From the NCBI GenBank assembly GCA_017464345.1, contig JAFUAH010000006.1, forward strand, positions 124,001 through 188,000: DNA of 64,000 nucleotides, read 5' to 3'. Below the pieces are notes generated by a model. The model saw only the letters and a list, made by a program, of their open reading frames with translations, did no database searches and was not told the DNA's origin. The position numbers were made by a program, and so were the translations under genes. Below, in pieces: positions 12,101-21,100 of the stretch. Source of the stretch: Bacteroidaceae bacterium (GTDB taxonomy: Bacteria > Bacteroidota > Bacteroidia > Bacteroidales > Bacteroidaceae). Positions within the stretch are counted from its first letter, which is position 1. Each line of letters starts with the position of its first letter.

Positions 12101-15100
12101 GAGACGGAAAATTTCCATTCGACTTTCTTCCTTGTCGGTTCAGATCCGGCTGGCCCCTACGAAATGGTATTGGCCTCGGGTCAGAACATTACAAACAACG
12201 TATTGGCTTACGTGAGCCGTCAGGAGGAGACCACCGTCAGTCTGACTCGCGATGCCGCCTATCAACATGAGAACGCTGCTTTGCAAATCCGGCTGACCTC
12301 TCCCGTAAATCTTTACCTCTACAAAGTGCAGGACCGCAGTGGCAATGTGGCCATCCAAGCTTGGGGCGAGGGTGTGGCCGGTGCCATACCGGAGATACCT
12401 TCCGTTATCAAAAGTCCATTAGTGTCTCGTTTCTATTACGATGTGGAATCATTGCCCTACACTACGGGAGAGGACGAAGTGGTGGTGACTTATGACGTGG
12501 ATGACGAAACAACATTGCAACCCTATCTCAATGGTGCAAAACTCTATAACCTGATGCTTCGCGATAGCTGTTACATGAAGTCGAGTGGTACGGATGTTTC
12601 TTTGGAGCAAGATACCAAGCAAAGTAACTTGGGTACACCAGCTACTGTCGTGGGCGGTGGTAATGATCCGTATATCTGGAAACCATCGGCCAACATGGGC
12701 GATGGCAGGTTGGATCCCTATGCCATCATACTGCGTCACAGCAATGACAATGTACTGTGCTCCAGCAGCAGTAGCTTAAGCCTCGGCACTAATGACATCG
12801 TCCTTGCCACTACGCCTGGTGCCGGGACATACCAGAAGTTTATTCTGCTCGAAGGTTCCGATGGTCGCTACCAGTTCATGGCTGCTACGGGCGAAGACCT
12901 AGATAGCAAACCAGATCAAAACCTGTTCGCCTATCTCGGTGTTACTGGTGACAACCAAGCCAAGCTACTCATTGGTAATACTTATGCTCAGGATCGTGCC
13001 GCCATTCAGATGGAACTGGTGCCTTTCCAGTACACTTATACCTATGTGGTGGTGAACAACAATCGCTACGAGGCCATCCGCAATGAGTCCGTACACGATG
13101 CTGGCGACCCCGTCAGTCTGCCCCTCGGCCTGAACTCGCCGTTGATAGATGCCAACAAATATACCTACTATACACCAGAAGCCTTTACGACAACTGGCGA
13201 CTGGGGCACCACCCGCTTTGAATATGCCGCAGACTCCGCTTCGCACACCATCAGTACGCTGCCTTATAACAATCAGACTATCTATGTGCGTTATAAATAC
13301 ACTCCGACGGCGGGTGGACTGGACATTGGCAATACTGGGGAAGCACCTAAAGTGAAGTATCAGGTGGGCTACATCACCAGCGATATGCAGCGCTATCTCT
13401 ATGCCAATACGGCAGGAAACGTGAAAGACATCTACACTGCCAGTGCGCCCAGTTCGAATGCCAATTACCTCTGGAAACTGGATGGTAACGGCGACCCCTA
13501 CGACGTAAGGATAATCAATATGCACGACAACCGCAGTGGCGATGTGCTTGACCTGAGAGAAGTATGGTGGTATAGCAAAAATGGTAATACCTCCTTATCG
13601 TGGAGTGGGCGTGCTCCCTATCCTCACATGTATCCGGAAGAGGGTGATCCTGTGACATATACGGTGGCCGTCGATGGCGAGAACAATGTGACGGGCACCA
13701 ATAAGACGACGCGCTTCGCCATCGTCGAACATCCTGACGGAGGCTATCGTTTGATGCTCATTGCTCCGTTCACCTGGCACGACGAACTGGATGGCGTTGA
13801 TAGGGGAAACACTAATTTCGGAACCTATTTCTTGTTTAACCTCAGCAGTAACCGCTTCACTTCCATCTCCACGAGCAGTTCGACACCTGAAAGCGGCGAC
13901 CCCATTTACTTCATTCCAGCCACTACGCACAACTACCGTTTCCACCTGACCACAAAGATTGAGGAGCGTACGCTTGTTGTAGATAAGGAGAAGCAGATGG
14001 TGCGCGACCTCTTCAGCTTGCCGGAGGAACTGCAGCGCAAATACTGCACCTACACCTATAAATACTATACGACCGACGCTGACGAAGACCATAGGGAGCC
14101 CGTGGAGAAGGGCACGTTGGGCGCAGTAGAGCGAGAGGTCGAGGCCGACAACTTCGGCATTACCTATTATCCCTATTTCCCTGCGATTGATGGCGACAAT
14201 TCCAAGTGGGTAGATATCTATGTGGATTACGAGGTCATACCCAAAGGTGAGCCTAATGGCATTCCCTTCAACTTGATGACCAGTGACCGTGCCCGTACAC
14301 AAGCACTGTTCGACCCCAGCAGTGGCATTCTGGATGTGGCCTTCGACTTGACCTCTTATGACAAGATGGTGGAAACGCTCTCGTGGACTGGCCTGCGCCG
14401 GTGCGACTACCTCTACTTTATGGTGCTGAAGACTAACAACGATTATTCGAACAATAACGGTCAGTACTTCCTGCGCCGTGAGAGCAACGGCCGCATATCA
14501 TGGTTGAACAATGATTTTCGACTTTACCAGGATAGTGAGAAGAACTACAACAAGTGGCCATACGCCCGCTGTGCCGAGGCCTATCGTGAGAACGACCACG
14601 ACCCCTTCCAGGAGAAACGATGGCTGTGGAGCTTCGCCGGCGATCCATACGACCTGTACATATTCAATACCAGTGCCGCCGTGGAGGAAACCTACAATGC
14701 AATCACGGGTGAGACAACATTCAATACCCACCGTGACCATCTGGTAAGTTACCAGACACTGGTCAGCACATCGGGCACCACCACAGAGCATATGGTGAAC
14801 ACCCCGGGCTATGAGGAACTGGCCCCGAGACGTTATCTTTGGGGATTGGCAGAAGGCCAGGGGGCGAACTCCAGTCAGACATTCAGTCTCATAACGAGCG
14901 AGTTCCAGTACGATGAGGAAGACGATGTCTATAGGAATCCTGCTATACCGAATATAGAGGAAAAGCCTCTGTATTGGCGTATGGACAAGTCAGTGGTGGA
15001 GGGTGCGACAGAGGTGATGCTACAGCCCCGTGCCCAGACCAATACCACACTGGACTATAATTTGCAGGTACTGCCCTTCGAGCCTACAAAGTTCGTGGAT

Positions 15101-18100
15101 TTGCGTTTCATTGTCAGACGTGATGACGAGGTGGGAAAGACCACCGACGACAAGAGCAAGGGCACCTATCTGGGCAACTATCCGGTGTCTGTGGCCGACT
15201 CCATCAGTTCGGGCTTAATCCTGCCCGGGGACGCTGCTGCCAAATCGCAGGCAAGTAGCCAGTTCATCGACCGTCTGTCCTCTGGTACAGTGCGCATGTT
15301 CTACGAACTCACCGACCGTATGTTTGCCGCAGGTGATGTCATTGACACCGAACATCCCGAGACATTGCCGCTTGAATTGCGGAGGCAGTTCTGTAACTAC
15401 ACAGTCTATACGGACGACTATCGCAGCACGGGAGACTATACGGTGAGTGGTGACTACTTCCGTGGTACCCCGCAGACCGACCCGGTGACGGGAGATCCCA
15501 TCTATAACGAGGCGGGTATGCTGATGTACAACTTCTTCAAGTATCAGAGAGACGGCTCAGGAAATCTAATCCTTCTGCCCTCAGGCGACCCCCTTGTCGT
15601 GGGCACTGCTCCGCAGACTATCTATGTGAAGTATGAGGTGACAACAGACAAATTCCTGAAGAAGCGTCCGACGAAGGAGGAAGTGGATGAGATGTTGGCT
15701 AACAATGACCATGTCTATTTCATGGATTTCGCCAATCCCAACCTGATGAAGGGACAGAAACTGGGCTACAACACGGGACACCATACCTACTACGACGAGA
15801 AAACTACCTTCGAAGGGCAGATAGGCCGACTATACGGAGGCTTGAGTGCTGAAAAACGAATCTGGGATGGGACTCAATTTGTGGACGATACGAACCAGCG
15901 CTTCAACTATTGCCACTACAGGACCACGACCAATCGCATGGAGTCGGTTCCCGAGAATCTGAAATGGTACTTCGTGGGCGACCCCTATAAACTGCAGGTC
16001 TATTGTACGCATGATGAGTTTAATAAGGAGACCGTCCGGTTGGATGGAGAGGATTGTACGCCAGGCACGGTGCCCTCCAACCTCTGCCGTTTCGACCCGA
16101 CGGAGAGCAATTTCCAGTTCGTGGTGGACTGCGTGCATTTCCGCACTCCAGACGAGAACTTCATCGACGAACGCAGGACGCTGGACTATATTGATGCCGA
16201 CGGAAACAACATCACGGTGGAAAATGCCAATTATGGCAAACCCTACTACGATAACTTCTACTGGGAGGTGGTGCCCACTACAACGGACGACAAGGAAGCC
16301 TTTGCCCTGCGCTTCCGTGCTGACAATCAGATTCTGGGTTACCGTAATGTATTCTATTATCTGGCCCACGATGGTCTGAAACGCACATATCGCGAAGCCC
16401 GGAGCGATAACCCCAAGGCCTACAACATCAACCTGAGTTATGACGAAAACAACACACGCCACCTGTCAGGCAGATACGTGGGTTACCATCAAGCCAATGA
16501 CGTAAATTGTGTCATTCGCCTTACGCAGCCGACGAAAATCTACTTCACAGCCTACAAAGAGACGTATGGCGGACAGCCCGTAGTGAAGGAAGAACTGTCG
16601 GAGTACTTTGGTCTCGGTGAGACGCTGACCGAGGTGCCGCGCCACTTACAGCGCAAGTTCGTAAAGTACGGCAATCTGGAGTATCAGACATCTTCGCCTG
16701 ACACGTGGCACACCGCATCGTTCCCCTTCACGATGTACAACGATTCGGCTTATAACTTAGAGAATTGTAATCTTGTAGACCCCGTCCATACCATCGCTAA
16801 TGAGTGGGTGCACCAGGAAGGGGCGTATGGGGAAAATTTGGCCGTAACAGGCAACTACACCAAGACCCGCGCTTCCTTTAAGTTCCGTGTCACTTACGAG
16901 GTGGACGACATGACAAAAGATGGCATTCACCTTTTCACTACCCCAGCTGAGTTTGCCAATGCCAGTGTGCAGCCCCAGTGGCTTGACGTGACGGTGGGGG
17001 GCAACAACTGGATGTACTACGACAAAGCCAACCTGGATGCTGAGAAAATGGAGAATGATACGCTGCGTGTCAGTCGTTATCCAACCTCAGCAATAGCCGA
17101 ACAGGCAAATTCGGGTTGGGGTACGGGTCTGAAGGGATTGCATTGGGCCTTTATTGGAGACCCCTACAAGTTCAACATCATCAACCGTCGCCGCTGGGAG
17201 GACGTGGGCAGTCCGCGCACCGAGGTCGATGGCAGCAACTTCTGGCTCGGAACAGACTATGGTCAGCACAATCAGCTAGAGGGCGGTGTGTACAAGTACT
17301 ATAATTACACCCAGCTGGGTGATACGAAGGAGAACAACGCCTATAATAGTGACGACACGGAGAATGGTAATACGGAGTGGAGTCTGATGATGTGCAAGAC
17401 GGGCGGTACGTCCGACTATTTCTTACGCACGGCCTCATTGAAGACCACTTCTGTAGATGATTTGGTGGGCGATTACAGCAATGATCATGCCCCGTCGAAC
17501 ATGACCAATAACTATGCCCGTATCGTGCGTAAGGACTTCACGAACTTGGACGGTTCGGCCGATCCTCAGAAGAGCGCCTACGTGCTGGAGACCTTCAGTC
17601 TTGACACCAAGACCAACGAGATACACAAGGCCGAAATACGTACGGCTGTAGCTAAGGACGAGGATGGAGCTAATAATGATTGCTTCGATGCCACGGTGCA
17701 CATCTACAACACCGCAGGTGAACTGAAGGCTACGCTGAAGCATGTGGAGGTTGTATACGGCGATGTAGTGAATTCCCTGCCCAAGACGCTGAAACGTTAC
17801 GGCTGTAATTACATCGAGTGTTACCAGATATACCATCTGGGCTACACTGAAGAAATGCTGAAGGATCCCACTTCGGCTGCTACTGTAGCCCGAACGGAAT
17901 ACATCAAGAACACGGTGGCCAACCTGAATAACTTCACGGGAGCCAATCTGATGGGCAGTATCAAGACATTCAGCGATGCCACGTTGGATCGCAGTAAGGT
18001 CATCACCGACATCAATGGACGCAAGTACATAGAGGTGGCTTATGTCTATGAGGTGGAAGACGATGTGGCCCGCTTCTTCACATCCGTCGAAGATGCTCAG

Positions 18101-21100
18101 CAGGACAACTATTATTGGTCCAATGCCTACTACCAGTGGGATCAAACCTATAAGGGTACCAATGTGCGTGTAGTGACCTATGAGAATGTTTTTGACCATT
18201 ACGAGTATAACTCTGACGGACACATTGTCAATGAGGTGTACAAGCAAGTGGAAAAGGTGGAATATAGGTCAGGTGAGGAAATATCCACTCCGGCCTACGG
18301 ATGGCTCAATAGCCACGTAGGCGTGAGTCAGGCTTATGGCGACGAGACAACACAGAGTGAGGACAACCGGCAGAAGTGGAGTTTCGTAGGTGACCCATAT
18401 GACTTTGAACTGAAGAACTATTCTCAGTATCTGGAGAACTCCCATTCGGCCTTCACTTATGCGAAAAACAATGATCTGAATCGTAACGAACTGAATGCTT
18501 CTGACACTCAGAACAGCCACTGGGCCATAGTGCAGGGTTTGCAGAAGACTGCGGTGGTGAACGGCAAGACCGTGAAGGTGGTGGATGAAGAGGGTAATCC
18601 TGTCTATGTCTACTATCTGGCTCTGATTGATGACGAGACGGGACTGGCCACGGACTTCGTGACCTTCGACCGTGCAGCCGAGAACCGGGATTTGCCCAGT
18701 TCTGAACAGAACCTTTTCATGAAAGGGAGTCCTCTGGAGGACGATCCTACGGGAAACTTCTATAACAATGCGACTAAGGAGGTACGCCCCTTCTATCTGG
18801 CCGATCTGCAGAGCTATGCCAACTGGGTGGTCTACCATCTGGTCATTGCTCACCAGCATTCGCTCGACTATACTGACGACTTCGACACTGAACTGACCAC
18901 AGCGGCACAGCGCACTGAGGCTAAGCGCATCATTGACCAACATCTGGTGGAGTGGCTGAAGTACAACTATCCCTCCTACATGCAGACCACCACCGTCTCG
19001 GATGGTACGAGGAACTACACGAAGGTGACCGAGCAATTTCTGCCGACCTATGTAGCAACAGGCGAAGGTAAAGTCACTGCTGATCAACCCCTGAAAGGAC
19101 AGTTGAAGACGAGCACGATAACCGAAATAGAGAAACTGCTGAAGACGGCTTCGCTGCGTGACGTCGTAAACGACAGCATTAGCGACTACAGCGTGCAGCG
19201 CGTGGGTATTGGCAACACGCTCACCGTGCCTTGGTACATGAAGCGCCAGTTCTGCAACTACAAACTCTACCAACGTGACGTTCTGCGTTCAGTCACCAGC
19301 ACACGACCGGCCTATGAGGAGGATGGCGTGACACAGAAGACCTTCATCGACCCCGAGACTGGTGAGGAGAAACCAGCTTATGAGGTAGACTGGGTGTCGG
19401 TGACAGAAGAACCTGAGGCACGCGACTATGCTACTGTCGTGGCGGAGAACGGCAATCTCATCACCAAACTCAATGCCAGCCACCGCAATCGCATGGTGGT
19501 GGTGGACGTGGTCTATACCATCAATGATGATGAATTCCGCTTCTCTGACAAGGGACGTAATACCACAGCCTGGTACTCCATGCTGACACAAAACGACAAT
19601 GACGGCCTGATGAACTTCTCCTATCGCGAAGGCATTGGTGCCCGACATGGCCGTGAAGTCCACTACACCAACAACTATCTGTGGGCCCCCGAGGGCGACC
19701 CCTATGGTTTCGTCATGCATTCACGCTATGCTACGGTGAATGGTACTGGCTGGGACGATGTGGTGGTGACCACGGCGGGCAAGCTGCCTACGGCAGTTGA
19801 TGCCGTCAAGGACAAGGTGGGTACCATCGACTATGCTACTGCCTACTCGCCTGGTGAAACGCTGGACAAGGCCGACAGCGACGGTGCTGTCTATACGGGG
19901 TACTATGGCAACATTCGCTATCTCCATGACCGCATTACTCACCCAGGGCGTGGTACTTTGCGCCCCACATGGGGAGCCCGCAATGCCGTGTATGAGATGT
20001 TTGCCGGCAATTACGAACGTACCTTCCTCATGCATCCTACCAGTGCTTATGTGGATGTCAGCGGCGACAAGTTTGGCTCCTTCTACATGGTGCACAATAC
20101 CTCGCGCCACGGTGCAGAACTGCATTACTATAATGATGCCAAGACCATACGCAGTGACAAGGATGCCAACTGGCGCATGATGACCACGCCCGAACAGCTG
20201 TTGCCCTATTTCAGTCGGTCGGGCTACGTGGGAGGTTTGGAGCCAGACATTGCCAACCGTTTCGAGAACCAGTCGCTCTACAGTACACTGCGCTACTATA
20301 AAGACAACTACCGCACCAATCCCTTGGTTATCGATTTTAAGACGATAGACAGTGCACGTGAGTTGGTCTACGGCGGCAAGTTCTACAAGAACGGCGGTGC
20401 CGAACTCGACTATACCGACCGTCGGCCCACGGAGGCTGACGACCTGCCACTGACCTTTGTCTCCAACAATCTGAAGCCTCTGCAGCAGGGCTACTATCGC
20501 ATTGTGGCCTTCTCGCGTGATGCCTTGGACAAGGATGCTGAGGATCTGGACGGTACGGGCATCACGGGCATACAGGGCCCGCGCTATATCAGTGGCTACC
20601 GATTCAAGTCGGAACGTGAGTTTGAGGGCTATGTGGATGATGACGAAAATGATGCCACCCCCATGAAACTGAAGGCGGGCAGTCGCTGTCTCCACTTCAT
20701 CGAGACTGACGAAGAGCATACTACACTGAAGACCTTCGAAGAACTGAATGCCAAAATACGCAGTCTGGAGGGCAGCAGTCACTACGAGCGCGACATCGAG
20801 CCTCATCCGGCCATGCGAGGTAACATAGAGATTCTGCCTGCCGAGTATGACCCCAGCAGTATCTTCTACTTCCAGCCCACGGGGGACAAATACAACCGCT
20901 TCCGCTTCGGCACACAGGGATTGCAGGTTGTGGGTACGGTAGGGCAGACCCGACTGGACGATATGGGAACGGGCACAGACTTCCGCATGGACGACATTGG
21001 CGGTACGGCGGTCACCATGCGTGTCCTGGCTGCTACGCCTTCCGATGCTGACAGTGACCACACGTGGGATTCTGACGTGACCAGCGGCGTGGCGCAGAAC